This document shows, one piece after another, positions 55,820 to 64,000 of a DNA stretch of 64,000 nucleotides. Below the pieces are notes generated by a model. The model saw only the letters and a program-made list of their open reading frames with translations, was not told where the DNA came from and searched no databases. Positions within the stretch are counted from its first letter, which is position 1. Each line of letters starts with the position of its first letter. The position numbers and the translations under genes are program-made. Origin of the DNA: Metabacillus schmidteae (GTDB taxonomy: Bacteria; Bacillota; Bacilli; Bacillales; Bacillaceae); NCBI RefSeq assembly GCF_903166545.1, contig NZ_CAESCH010000001.1, forward strand, positions 1,182,001 to 1,246,000. The letters run 5' to 3'.

Positions 55820-57190
55820 ATGTCAGAAGTGAAAGAACAAGTAGAGCTTGAATATGAAGCACTTCTAACAAGTTTAACAGATAAAAATATGGATGAGTTT
55901 CGATCAGTTTTTTTAGAGCAGCATCCATATGATCAAGCAAGTTTGTTTATTAAACTTGATTTTGATCAACGAAATACAGTATATCAATATCTTTCACCGG
56001 AAGAAATGGCTGCAGTGTTTGAGAACATTGAAGATGAAGATGGGCAATATGAAGCGTATTTGTCTGAAATGGATCCCACATTTGCTGCACAAATGCTTGC
56101 ACATATGTATGCGGATGATGCTGTTGATGTTTTGAATGAACTAGATAAAGACCAGGTGGCAAGCTATTTAACCATTATGGATAATGAGGCAGCTGAAGAA
56201 ATTCGTGAACTGCTTCACTATGAAGAATATACAGCAGGGAGTATCATGACGACGGAGTATATCTCCATTCATGCACATCAAACCGTTCACTCTGCCATGC
56301 AAATATTAAAGCAGGAAGCACCAAATGCTGAAACGATTTATTATGTGTTTGTCATTGATGAGGATGAAAAGCTGGCCGGAGTTATTTCGTTAAGAGATCT
56401 TATTATAAGTGAACCTGATACAATGATTTCAGAGATTATGAGCGAACGGGTCTATTCAGTAAGTGTTGCTGAGGATCAAGAAGAAGTTGCTAGAAAAATG
56501 AAGGACTATAACTTTTTAGCTCTTCCAGTTGTAGATTTTCAGGGTCATTTATTAGGTATCATTACAGTTGATGATATTGTTGATGTAATTGATGAAGAGG
56601 CAAGTGATGACTATTCTAAATTAGCTGCCGTTTCCGATGTTGATTCAACCGATCGAAGTCCGTTTTCAGCAGCGAAAAAGAGGCTGCCATGGCTCATTAT
56701 CCTTTTATTCTTAGGTATGTTCACAGCGAGTTTAATAGGACGCTTTGAAGAAACCTTAGAAAAAGTAGCCATTTTAGCTGTATTTATTCCATTAATTGCC
56801 GGAATGGCCGGTAATACGGGGACACAAGCATTAGCGGTTGCGGTAAGAAAAATATCGTTAGGTGACTCAGAAGATCAAAGCCTAATGAAGATGCTCTTAA
56901 AAGAAGCTGGTACTGGACTCATTACAGGAGCAATATGTGGTATTGTTGTAGCTCTTACTGTCTTTATATGGAAGGGAACTCTTTTCCTTGGGATTTTAGT
57001 AGGTTTGTCTATTCTGGCAACACTGACTGTCGCAACTATTTCCGGAGCATTTATTCCTTTAATTATGCACAAATTAAAAGTAGATCCTGCTGTTGCATCA
57101 GGACCGTTTATTACAACGATTAATGATATTATTAGTATTTTAATTTATTTTGGAATGGCTACATTGTTTATGCAATATTTGATTAAATAA
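55820..57190 (+). CDS. mgtE: Magnesium transporter MgtE
   Basis: MgtE is a magnesium-gated channel. The 456-residue product has the cytoplasmic N domain (about 20-125, with LSPEEMAAVFENI), two CBS domains (about 130-190 and 195-255, with DEKLAGVISLRDLIIS and GHLLGIITVDDIVDVIDEEA) and five membrane helices from about residue 285. GMAGNTGTQALAVAVRK is the pore signature. The cytoplasmic domains sense Mg2+ and close the pore. ATG 55820 follows GAGAGGAGG. No M-box leader was seen, which is unusual for the gene in Bacillus. Confidence 0.95.
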   Translation: MSEVKEQVELEYEALLTSLTDKNMDEFRSVFLEQHPYDQASLFIKLDFDQRNTVYQYLSPEEMAAVFENIEDEDGQYEAYLSEMDPTFAAQMLAHMYADDAVDVLNELDKDQVASYLTIMDNEAAEEIRELLHYEEYTAGSIMTTEYISIHAHQTVHSAMQILKQEAPNAETIYYVFVIDEDEKLAGVISLRDLIISEPDTMISEIMSERVYSVSVAEDQEEVARKMKDYNFLALPVVDFQGHLLGIITVDDIVDVIDEEASDDYSKLAAVSDVDSTDRSPFSAAKKRLPWLIILLFLGMFTASLIGRFEETLEKVAILAVFIPLIAGMAGNTGTQALAVAVRKISLGDSEDQSLMKMLLKEAGTGLITGAICGIVVALTVFIWKGTLFLGILVGLSILATLTVATISGAFIPLIMHKLKVDPAVASGPFITTINDIISILIYFGMATLFMQYLIK

Positions 57191-57377
57191 CGAGCAAGCA
57201 TATTATTACAATAAAAAATTAAATTTGTATATTATAGGAACTAGATTATTTTAAACAGTTTGTATTATGGAGAAAAAATGTTCAGGTTGAATGGAGCAAA
57301 CTAAACATCCTCTTGCTGCATTCAACCATTACTATATTTCACTGAAGTACAAAAAACAAAAAAGAAGGAGGGATAGG

Positions 57378-59225
57378 ATGCATGGAGCGTCTGTAACTTC
57401 ATTAGTTATTGTCATACTCGCAGCATTTTTAACCCCAATTTTACTCCACCGTTTAAAGATGAATTTTATGCCTGTCGTGGTAGCTGAGATTATTGTCGGT
57501 TTATTCATTGGAAAAAGCGGTTTTGATATTGTTCATCAGGATATGTGGTTAGAAACATTATCAATGCTTGGATTCATTTTCCTCATGTTCCTAAGTGGAC
57601 TTGAAATCGACTTTACAGCATTTGCAGGAGGGAAAAAGAAAGAAAAGCTTCCTTCAGGAAAAAATGCCCCTAACACGTTCTTAGTTTCAATGATTATTTT
57701 TACGGGGATATTTGCCTTATCACTACTTCTTTCGTACATATTCGTATGGATTGGTTTAATGGACAATGCTTTCCTCATGACATTGATAATCTCAACGATT
57801 TCATTAGGTGTTGTTGTGCCAACCTTAAAAGATGCTGGGATTATGAAATCCAACATCGGTCAGATTATTTTGTTGGTCGCTGTTATCGCTGATTTAGTAA
57901 CGATGATTTTGCTTGCTGTTTTTGCCTCTATATATGGTGGAGGAGAAAGCAATACATGGCTATTATTAATTCTATTCGGTGCCGGTGTAGCTCTCTATTT
58001 CTTAGGAAAAACATTCATGAATCGCTCCTTTATTGAAACAATGTCCAAGGGGACAATTCAAATTGGGACACGTGCTGTATTCACATTAATCATTTTATTA
58101 GTGGCGATATCTGAGACGATTGGTGCAGAAAATATTCTTGGTGCCTTTTTAGCGGGGGTATTAGTTTCCCTTCTATCGCCAAATAAAGAAATGGTACAAA
58201 AGCTTGATTCCTTTGGTTATGGTTTTCTTATCCCAATTTTCTTCGTAATGGTTGGAGTTGATTTAGATATTTGGGAATTATTCAAAGATCCAAAAATCTT
58301 TATTCTCATTCCTTTACTTTTTATCGCCCTGTTAATTTCGAAGATTGTACCTGTTCTCTATTTGAAGAAATGGTATGATATGAAAACTACTTTAGCTTCA
58401 GGGTTTTTGCTGACATCAACATTATCTTTAGTTATTGCAGCAGCAACAATTGGGGAGAGAATGGAGATTATCACATCCCAAATGTCTGGAGCCTTGATCT
58501 TAGTTGCTGTCATTACGAGTATTGTGACACCAATATTCTTTAAAAAGCTCTTCCCTAAAACGGAAGGTGGGCCAACAAAAATTAAAGTGGCGTTTATTGG
58601 TGCAAATCAAATGACACTGCCTGTTACAAGAGAATTGAATCCTGATCTTTATGAAACAACGGTTTACCATATTCAACAAGATAAAATTGATCAAAAAATC
58701 GCTGAATCATTATTTGAAATAAAAGAAATTAACGAATTTAACGTTGATGCATTAAAAGAGCATAATGCGTTTGATGTGGATATGGTCGTTGTAGCGACTG
58801 GTGATGAACAAAAAAATGCTGCGATTGCCACGTTTGCAAAAGAAGAACAAGTTGATCGAGTTATTGCTAGTGTTGGTTCACCTGACTTAGCAAGTAAGTT
58901 AAAAGATGAAGGAATTGACATATTCTCAACACTTCTTTCAACAAATACAGTGCTGCGAGCACTAATCGAAGCACCAAGTGTCATGAGAATCCTAACAAAC
59001 CAAGAAACAACTCTTCATCAAATTAATTTAAATAACCCAAAATACGATGATATCTTACTACGCAATTTCCCGTTTACAGGTGATATCATCTTCGTAAGAA
59101 TCTTTAGAGGAAAAGACTCAATCGTTCCACACGGTGACACAGACCTCAAACTAGGCGACCGCCTCATCGTGACAGGATCAAGAGAATATGTGAACGAGCT
59201 AAAACAGGAGTTAGAGTTGTTCTAG
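57378..59225 (+). CDS. yjbQ: Monovalent cation:proton antiporter-2 family protein with TrkA domains (YjbQ)
   Basis: The 615-residue protein has a 12- or 13-helix exchanger domain (residues 1-385, with LSGLEIDFTAFAGG and GAFLAGVLVSLLSP). A Rossmann-type TrkA-N domain (about 405-515, KIKVAFIGANQMTLPVTREL) and a TrkA-C domain (about 530-612) follow. Members exchange K+ or Na+ for H+, gated by nucleotides such as NADH or c-di-AMP. ATG 57378 has AGGAGGG; the open frame begins 29 codons earlier without a site. It ends the yjb block before the thi operon. Confidence 0.92.
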   Translation: MHGASVTSLVIVILAAFLTPILLHRLKMNFMPVVVAEIIVGLFIGKSGFDIVHQDMWLETLSMLGFIFLMFLSGLEIDFTAFAGGKKKEKLPSGKNAPNTFLVSMIIFTGIFALSLLLSYIFVWIGLMDNAFLMTLIISTISLGVVVPTLKDAGIMKSNIGQIILLVAVIADLVTMILLAVFASIYGGGESNTWLLLILFGAGVALYFLGKTFMNRSFIETMSKGTIQIGTRAVFTLIILLVAISETIGAENILGAFLAGVLVSLLSPNKEMVQKLDSFGYGFLIPIFFVMVGVDLDIWELFKDPKIFILIPLLFIALLISKIVPVLYLKKWYDMKTTLASGFLLTSTLSLVIAAATIGERMEIITSQMSGALILVAVITSIVTPIFFKKLFPKTEGGPTKIKVAFIGANQMTLPVTRELNPDLYETTVYHIQQDKIDQKIAESLFEIKEINEFNVDALKEHNAFDVDMVVVATGDEQKNAAIATFAKEEQVDRVIASVGSPDLASKLKDEGIDIFSTLLSTNTVLRALIEAPSVMRILTNQETTLHQINLNNPKYDDILLRNFPFTGDIIFVRIFRGKDSIVPHGDTDLKLGDRLIVTGSREYVNELKQELELF

Positions 59226-59284
59226 AATATGTAGGTTATTAGGTTATTGGAAAATAGATATTTAAAAATAAACGATTGTTTATG

Positions 59285-59516
59285 GGGATACATTTTCGTG
59301 AAGATTTATTCTTTTGAATACTATTTTAAAGTCGATAGTGGAATGGAGCGGAAGACACTCGACTCCTGCGGGAAGTGAGGAAAGGCTGAGACCCCACAGG
59401 CGAAGCCGAGGAGGGCTCAGCTTCCTCCCCGCGGAAAGCGAGTGTCTGCAGCGCAATGAAACGATCTGATCTTACTTCTAACTTAATAATAAATATCTAA
59501 GTATGCGAAAACATCT
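59285..59516 (+). repeat. Dispersed palindromic repeat, family A, copy 4
   Basis: Left end ATACATTTTCGTGAAGATT, core GTGGAATGGAGCGGAAGAC to AAGCGAGTGTCTGCAGCGC (59337-59455) and right end TATGCGAAAACATCT. The core is nearly identical to copies 1 and 3. It fills most of the gap between yjbQ and the TPP riboswitch, starting about 60 bp after the yjbQ stop; no separate terminator for yjbQ is seen, so its hairpin may serve. Confidence 0.82.
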
Positions 59517-59595
59517 ATTAGAAATAAAATAATTTCTTGAAAGTTTTCACACATTTGGTATGATAATACTAAATAACAAATGAATATTGGCAAAT

Positions 59596-59691
59596 AACCG
59601 CTAGGGGAGCCCTATACAATGGGCTGAGATTAAAGTGATTCTTTAAGACCCTTATAACCTGATCTGGTTCATACCAGCGTAGGGAAGTGGA
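59596..59691 (+). promoter_or_regulatory. TPP (thi-box) riboswitch
   Basis: The aptamer shows CTAGGGGAGCC, GGGCTGAGAT, AGACCCTTATAACCTGATC and TGGTTCATACCAGCGTAGGG, the conserved thi-box elements. The 3' P1 strand GGGAAGTGG (59682-59690) can pair perfectly, with GU pairs, with CCACTTTTC (59722-59730), which is the 5' arm of the leader terminator. The switch is therefore predicted to terminate transcription when TPP is bound and to read through when it is not. Confidence 0.95.
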
Positions 59692-59717
59692 TTACAGCAT
59701 AATACATATATGTATGT

Positions 59718-59751
59718 AAAACCACTTTTCTATCGAAAAGTGGTTTTTTTA
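59718..59751 (+). terminator. Leader terminator of the TPP riboswitch
   Basis: AACCACTTTTC / GAAAAGTGGTT stem with TATC loop, followed by TTTTT, about 27 bp before tenI. Confidence 0.9.
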
Positions 59752-59778
59752 TTTGCTATAAAGAACAAGGTGATTGTA

Positions 59779-60387
59779 ATGGAATTTCATGTCATAACAG
59801 ACGGAAAGCAAACCATCGCTGAACTGATAAAGCGATTGTCTATTATTCACAATGAAGTAGACTATATCCATATACGTGAAAAAACAAAATCAGCTTCAGA
59901 CATAATGTTGCTTGTATCTGAATTAGTGGCAAAAGGTGTACAAAAGGAAAAGCTCGTCATAAATGATCGAATGGATGTTGCTATATTACAAAACATACCT
60001 AATCTCCATTTACCAAGCCATAGTTTTTCGATTCAGGAAGTAAAAAAATACAGGCCCGCATTTAGAATCGGACGATCTATTCATTCATTAGAAGAAGCGA
60101 TTCAATGTGAAAAAGAGGGCGCAGATTATCTATTATATGGACATATTTTCGAGACAACGTGTAAGGTTGACCTTTTACCAAGAGGTGTTGAGCAGTTAAA
60201 GATAATCTGTGAAAACGTCAAGGTCCCGGTTATAGCAATAGGGGGAATTACTCCAGTGACAATTGATCAGCTAAAAGGAACAAATGTTTATGGAGTAGCG
60301 GTTATGTCTTATATCATGCAGAACAAAGACCCAAAGCAGGCGTTAATAAAATTAAAAGAAAAGAGTAATAGAGGAGAGATACAATGA
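59779..60387 (+). CDS. tenI: Thiazole tautomerase TenI
   Basis: TenI aromatises the thiazole phosphate made by ThiG. The 202-residue TIM barrel has DYIHIREKTKSASDI near 30, VINDRMDVA near 67 and PVIAIGGITPVTI near 152, as in ThiE/TenI proteins. The central His of IGRSIHSLEEA near 100 fits TenI. ThiE would show extra pyrophosphate-binding residues that are not obvious here. It is the first gene after the riboswitch; tenA, which precedes tenI in B. subtilis, is absent. Start ATG 59779 has AAGGTG. Confidence 0.85.
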   Translation: MEFHVITDGKQTIAELIKRLSIIHNEVDYIHIREKTKSASDIMLLVSELVAKGVQKEKLVINDRMDVAILQNIPNLHLPSHSFSIQEVKKYRPAFRIGRSIHSLEEAIQCEKEGADYLLYGHIFETTCKVDLLPRGVEQLKIICENVKVPVIAIGGITPVTIDQLKGTNVYGVAVMSYIMQNKDPKQALIKLKEKSNRGEIQ

Positions 60388-61502
60388 GCAAACACTATGA
60401 TGTAGGAATTGTTGGTGGCGGAATCATTGGTCAATCGATTGCCTACCAATTAGCAAAAGAAGGTGTCTCTGTCCTTGTATTGGAACGTGATAAAGGAGGA
60501 TCTGGCGCGACAAGTGCGGCAGCGGGAATGCTTGGGGCTAATTCTGAACTCGAACAGAATGATGCGTTTTTCCAATTTGCAAAGGAAAGTCAACGACAAT
60601 ACCATCATTTACAAGACGAACTTTTAGATTTATCACAGATTCATATTCAACTAGTTGATAAAGGCATGTATAAAGTTGCTAAAACGTTAGAAGAAGTAAT
60701 GTCATTAAAACAAGCCGTTCATCACCATGAGTCACTTGAATGGCACACAAAAGAAACAGTTTTAATAAATGAACCTTATGTATCAAATGAAATTGAAGGA
60801 GCACTACATATTCCAGAGGATGGGCATGTTTCACCAATCCATGTTTGTAAGGCATTTACAAAATCAGCTAGTTTACTAGGTGCAACATTTATCGAGAATG
60901 CTCCTGTTCATTCCATCCAAAAAACATCAGTAAATGATTATGTTCTTTGCACACCACAAGGAGATTTTACTTGTAATAAAGTGGTCGTAGCGAATGGTGT
61001 TTGGAGCGGCTATTTCTTTAAACAGTTGGGATTACCAAATGGTATGAAACCAGTAAAAGGTGAATGCTTGGCAGTGAAAAGTAATACACTGCATTTGGAA
61101 AAGACGATTTTTTATGATCATTGCTATATTGTTCCTAAAGGTGATGGAAGGTTTGTTATTGGTGCAACAATGGTGGAGGATGATTGGAGTACAACACCTT
61201 CTTTAGGTGGGATTCAAGCTTTAATTGAGAAGATCACCCCGTTAATGCCAAGTATATCTTCAGCACAGCTAGTAAGTACCTGGGCTGGATTAAGACCACA
61301 GTCAGAAGATGGAAAACCATATATTGGCCTGCATCCTGAAGATGATAACATCCTGTTCGCAACAGGACATTACCGAAATGGGATTCTGCTTGCCCCTCAA
61401 ACAGGGACAATGATTAGAGACTTTATTTTAAAGAGAAAGATAGATGAAAATTATGTCAGGGCTTTCTCCATAACAAGAAATTTAACACAATCTGTGAGGT
61501 GA
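60384..61502 (+). CDS. thiO: Glycine oxidase ThiO
   Basis: ThiO oxidises glycine to iminoacetate (dehydroglycine), the glycine-derived part of the thiazole ring, using FAD and oxygen. The 372-residue product has the FAD loop VGIVGGGIIGQSIAYQLAKE with GxGxxG at about residues 10-15, and a C-terminal FAD-contact ATGHYRNGILLAP near 330. Its ATG overlaps the tenI stop by 4 bp (ATGA). Confidence 0.93.
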   Translation: MSKHYDVGIVGGGIIGQSIAYQLAKEGVSVLVLERDKGGSGATSAAAGMLGANSELEQNDAFFQFAKESQRQYHHLQDELLDLSQIHIQLVDKGMYKVAKTLEEVMSLKQAVHHHESLEWHTKETVLINEPYVSNEIEGALHIPEDGHVSPIHVCKAFTKSASLLGATFIENAPVHSIQKTSVNDYVLCTPQGDFTCNKVVVANGVWSGYFFKQLGLPNGMKPVKGECLAVKSNTLHLEKTIFYDHCYIVPKGDGRFVIGATMVEDDWSTTPSLGGIQALIEKITPLMPSISSAQLVSTWAGLRPQSEDGKPYIGLHPEDDNILFATGHYRNGILLAPQTGTMIRDFILKRKIDENYVRAFSITRNLTQSVR

Positions 61503-61506
61503 TATG

Positions 61507-61710
61507 ATGAGTATAAAACTAAATGGAGAATTCGTTAATTTAAAGGAAGATGTTAAGACAGTTCAGCAGTTATTAGCTTTTTACGAGTTAGAAAATCGTT
61601 TAGTCATCGTGGAACATAATCGCGAAATTATCTTAAAAGATCAATATGATTCAACAACCATTCAGCATGGTGATGAAATTGAATTAGTTCATTTTGTAGG
61701 AGGAGGATGA
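61507..61710 (+). CDS. thiS: Sulfur carrier protein ThiS
   Basis: ThiS carries sulfur as a C-terminal thiocarboxylate for thiazole synthesis. The 67-residue ubiquitin-like protein ends VHFVGGG with the required Gly-Gly. ATG 61507 is 5 bp after GAGGTG; the adjacent ATG 61504 would be too close. The stop codon shares bases with the ribosome site of thiG. Confidence 0.93.
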   Translation: MSIKLNGEFVNLKEDVKTVQQLLAFYELENRLVIVEHNREIILKDQYDSTTIQHGDEIELVHFVGGG

Positions 61711-61715
61711 TTGTT

Positions 61716-62483
61716 ATGTTAAAAATTGCAGATAAAGTATTTCAATCAAGATTATTATTAGGGACAGGAAAATATCCATCATTCGATATCCAAAAGGAGG
61801 CAGTCGCTCAGTCAGAAGCAGAGATTTTAACATTTGCCGTTCGTCGAATGAATATTTTTGAAGAATCACAGCCTAATTTTCTGGAGCAGTTAGATGTATC
61901 AAAATATACACTATTACCAAATACGGCAGGAGCAAAAACAGCTGAGGAAGCTGTGAGAATTGCGAAGCTTGCAAAAGCATCAGGACTATGTGACATGATT
62001 AAAGTAGAAGTGATCGGTTGTGACCGTTCATTACTTCCCGATCCTGTTGAGACATTAAAGGCTAGTGAAATGCTGCTTGAGGAAGGATTTATTGTTTTAC
62101 CTTATACGTCAGATGATGTTGTGCTGGCAAGAAGATTAGAAGAATTAGGTGTTCATGCTATTATGCCTGGTGCTTCACCAATAGGTTCTGGTCAGGGATT
62201 ATTAAATCCTCTTAATCTATCATTTATTATTGAGCAATCAAAGGTTCCTGTTATCATTGATGCCGGAATTGGCTCTCCTGCAGATGCTGCATTGGCAATG
62301 GAACTCGGTGCAGATGGAGTCCTTTTAAATACAGCTGTTTCTGCTGCAAAAGATCCTGTGAAAATGGCTGTTGCAATGAAGCTGGCTATTGAAGCTGGCA
62401 GATTAGGGTATGAAGCTGGTAGAATAGCTAAAAAAGACTATGCTATCGCAAGTAGTCCAACAGAAGGAATGATTACGACTTAA
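61716..62483 (+). CDS. thiG: Thiazole synthase ThiG
   Basis: ThiG joins 1-deoxyxylulose 5-phosphate, iminoacetate and sulfur into the thiazole. The 255-residue TIM barrel has the Schiff-base Lys in DMIKVEVIG near 95, [15 protein letters not shown] near 164 and [20 protein letters not shown] near 185. ATG 61716 gives the usual N terminus (MLKIADKVF) and is 9 bp after AGGAGG; the ATG at 61707 overlaps the thiS stop and is less likely. It overlaps thiF by one base. Confidence 0.95.
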   Translation: MLKIADKVFQSRLLLGTGKYPSFDIQKEAVAQSEAEILTFAVRRMNIFEESQPNFLEQLDVSKYTLLPNTAGAKTAEEAVRIAKLAKASGLCDMIKVEVIGCDRSLLPDPVETLKASEMLLEEGFIVLPYTSDDVVLARRLEELGVHAIMPGASPIGSGQGLLNPLNLSFIIEQSKVPVIIDAGIGSPADAALAMELGADGVLLNTAVSAAKDPVKMAVAMKLAIEAGRLGYEAGRIAKKDYAIASSPTEGMITT

Positions 62484-63499
62484 TGGAACGCTATTCTAGA
62501 CAAATATTATTCTCTCCGATCGGAGAAAAAGGTCAGGAGCAAATACGAAAGAAACATATTTTAGTTGTTGGTGCAGGTGCATTAGGTACTGCAAACGCGG
62601 AGATGATAGCTCGGGCCGGGATTGGCAAACTAACAATTGTTGATCGTGATTATGTAGAATGGAGCAATTTGCAGCGTCAACAGCTTTATATAGAGGATGA
62701 TGCACAGAAACGCATTCCTAAAGCTGTTGCGGCAAAGCTTCATCTTAAAAAAATAAATTCAGAAGTGGAAGTACATTCATTTGTTGAGGATGTAACATCT
62801 GCCAATATTGAAGAATTTGCTGAGCATGTGGATTTAATCATAGATGCCACTGATAATTTTGAAACAAGATTATTGATTAATGACGTTGCATTAAAACATG
62901 AAATTCCATGGATTTATGGTGGTGTTGTTGGAAGTTATGGTTTATCTTTTACGATTATTCCACATGAAACACCTTGTTTGCACTGTTTATTAAAACATAT
63001 TCCATTTGATGGGATGACATGTGATACTGTCGGAGTTATTTCTCCAATTGTCAGCATGGTTGCTTCCCACCAAACAACAGAAGCGTTAAAGCTTCTTGTG
63101 GGAGATGAAGAAAATAGACGTGGAAAGCTTGTATCCTTTGATTTATGGAAAAACCAATATTCGTCAATCAACATGGATCGTTTAAAAAATAATGCGTGCC
63201 CGACATGCGGAACAAATCCGGTATATCCTTACCTTACAGCTGAAATGGAAACAAAGGCTGCGGTTCTTTGTGGAAGAGATACTGTGCAAATTAGACCAAG
63301 TGAAACAAAGCAATTTTCATTTGAACAAGTTGGTCAACGTGTGAAGCCTCTTGCAGATGCATTTTTAGAAAATCCATTCTTAATGTCATTTACATTTGGT
63401 GAGCATAGAATCGTCTTGTTTAAAGATGGCCGCGCCTTAATTCATGGTACAAAGGATATAGCTGAAGCGAAGAAGATTTACCACCGCTATGTTGGATAG
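62483..63499 (+). CDS. thiF: ThiS adenylyltransferase ThiF
   Basis: ThiF adenylates the ThiS C terminus to allow sulfur transfer. The 338-residue E1-like protein has an ATP-binding GAGALGTANAEMIARAG near 31, IVDRDYVEWSNLQRQQL near 52, the DATDNFETR loop near 118 and a C-terminal zinc site. The zinc pairs are CLHC near 172 (in HETPCLHCLLKH) and CPTC near 240. It starts within the thiG stop (TAATG). Confidence 0.93.
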   Translation: MERYSRQILFSPIGEKGQEQIRKKHILVVGAGALGTANAEMIARAGIGKLTIVDRDYVEWSNLQRQQLYIEDDAQKRIPKAVAAKLHLKKINSEVEVHSFVEDVTSANIEEFAEHVDLIIDATDNFETRLLINDVALKHEIPWIYGGVVGSYGLSFTIIPHETPCLHCLLKHIPFDGMTCDTVGVISPIVSMVASHQTTEALKLLVGDEENRRGKLVSFDLWKNQYSSINMDRLKNNACPTCGTNPVYPYLTAEMETKAAVLCGRDTVQIRPSETKQFSFEQVGQRVKPLADAFLENPFLMSFTFGEHRIVLFKDGRALIHGTKDIAEAKKIYHRYVG

Positions 63500-63516
63500 T
63501 AGGGAGAGGTAGAAAC

Positions 63517-64000
63517 ATGACAGTGTCTCGAGCGCTTACAATTGCCGGATCTGATTCTGGAGGAGGAGCAGGAATTCAGGCAGATCTAAAAACCTTTCAG
63601 GAGCTTGGTGTATTTGGTATGTCAGCGATTACGGCTGTGACAGCCCAAAATACATTAGGAGTTCAAGGTGTATATCCGCTCAGCTTAGATGCGTTAAAAG
63701 CCCAGATTGATTCTGTTGCTATTGATTTGGAGCCGGGCGCTTTAAAAACAGGAATGCTTTTTAATGCAGATATGATTCAGTTAGTTTCAGAGCGCATTCA
63801 GTATTATGGTTGGAAGAATGTTGTGGTCGATCCGGTTATGATCGCAAAAGGTGGACAGTCACTTTTGGAAAAGGAAGCGGTTAGTGCTCTGTTGACAGCT
63901 TTAGTACCTTTGGCAAAAGTGATTACACCGAATATCCCTGAAGCAGAAGTTCTAACAGGAATGAGCATTCAAACACTTGAGCATAAAAAAGAAGCTGCTA
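63517..64000 (+). CDS. thiD: Hydroxymethylpyrimidine (phosphate) kinase ThiD, 5' part
   Basis: The first 161 codons are in the window. ThiD phosphorylates HMP and HMP-P to HMP-PP. The product begins VSRALTIAGSDSGGGAGIQA, the ribokinase-family N terminus, and shows VVDPVMIAKGG and ITPNIPEAEVLTG. It starts 17 bp after thiF with AGGGAGAGG. It is truncated by the window edge, not by mutation. Confidence 0.92.
   Translation, partial: MTVSRALTIAGSDSGGGAGIQADLKTFQELGVFGMSAITAVTAQNTLGVQGVYPLSLDALKAQIDSVAIDLEPGALKTGMLFNADMIQLVSERIQYYGWKNVVVDPVMIAKGGQSLLEKEAVSALLTALVPLAKVITPNIPEAEVLTGMSIQTLEHKKEAA

Noticed and set aside
57291..57377. N-terminal extension of yjbQ starting at 57291
   Set aside because: No ribosome site precedes it and the added residues are hydrophilic and unlike the family; the ATG at 57378 follows AGGAGGG.

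Overview
This window is chromosomal DNA from a low-GC Gram-positive spore-former of the family Bacillaceae. From memory, the gene order matches the yitJ-yitL / yitS-yitW / argCJBD-carAB-argF / yjzC-yjaZ / yjbA-trpS-opp-spx-mecA-coiA / yjbG-yjbQ / thi segment of Bacillus subtilis almost gene for gene. Purine-rich ribosome binding sites, T-box, S-box and TPP leaders and CvfB, Spx, MecA, ComZ and Med homologues agree with this. Species cannot be fixed from the sequence. No tRNA, rRNA, prophage, insertion sequence with a transposase, or CRISPR array was seen.

Layout. 1-2.6 kb: the start of yitJ (minus strand) under an S-box riboswitch with an abnormally long internal arm, then yajQ and cvfB. 2.7-5.3 kb: a lipoprotein-receptor plus chemoreceptor gene pair. 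5.4-10.5 kb: small proteins, DegV, YitT, a BsuPI-type lipoprotein, a HAD phosphatase, a hydrolase and the Fe-S factor YitW. 11.1-20.7 kb: the complete arginine/carbamoyl-phosphate operon. 20.8-30.8 kb: yjzC, yjzD, yjaU, yjaV, med, comZ, FapR-type fabH-fabF, yjaZ, yjbA and T-box-controlled trpS. 31.2-37.8 kb: a DUF3899 membrane protein and the five-gene oligopeptide permease. 38.3-48.7 kb: yjbC, spx, a TerC-family gene, mecA, cls, coiA, a PepF peptidase with a signal peptide, the small RNA RoxS under a Rex-like operator, spxH and a truncated globin. 49.2-59.2 kb: cwlQ, yjbK, yjbL, the alarmone synthetase sasB, NAD kinase, an RluA synthase, prpE, a RodA-type flippase/polymerase, mgtE and the antiporter yjbQ. 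59.6-64 kb: a TPP riboswitch and tenI-thiO-thiS-thiG-thiF-thiD (last gene cut by the window edge).

How it works together. Several genes form one redox/proteolysis/competence network: Spx, its ClpXP adaptor SpxH, the ComK adaptor MecA, ComZ, Med, CoiA, RoxS with a Rex-like box, and a group II globin. Biosynthetic units are each under a recognisable cis-element: S-box (methionine), likely ARG box (arginine), FapR site (fatty acids), T-box with a UGG specifier (tryptophan) and TPP (thiamin).

The least ordinary material is between the genes. There are at least five families of dispersed palindromic repeats. One is a 229-bp element with 15-bp terminal inverted repeats and a 4-bp flanking duplication. 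Another has two copies, both lodged in rho-independent terminators with part or all of the terminator duplicated. I found no convincing wholly new multi-gene system; the most promising leads are the S-box insertion, the terminator-associated repeat and the lipoprotein/chemoreceptor pair.
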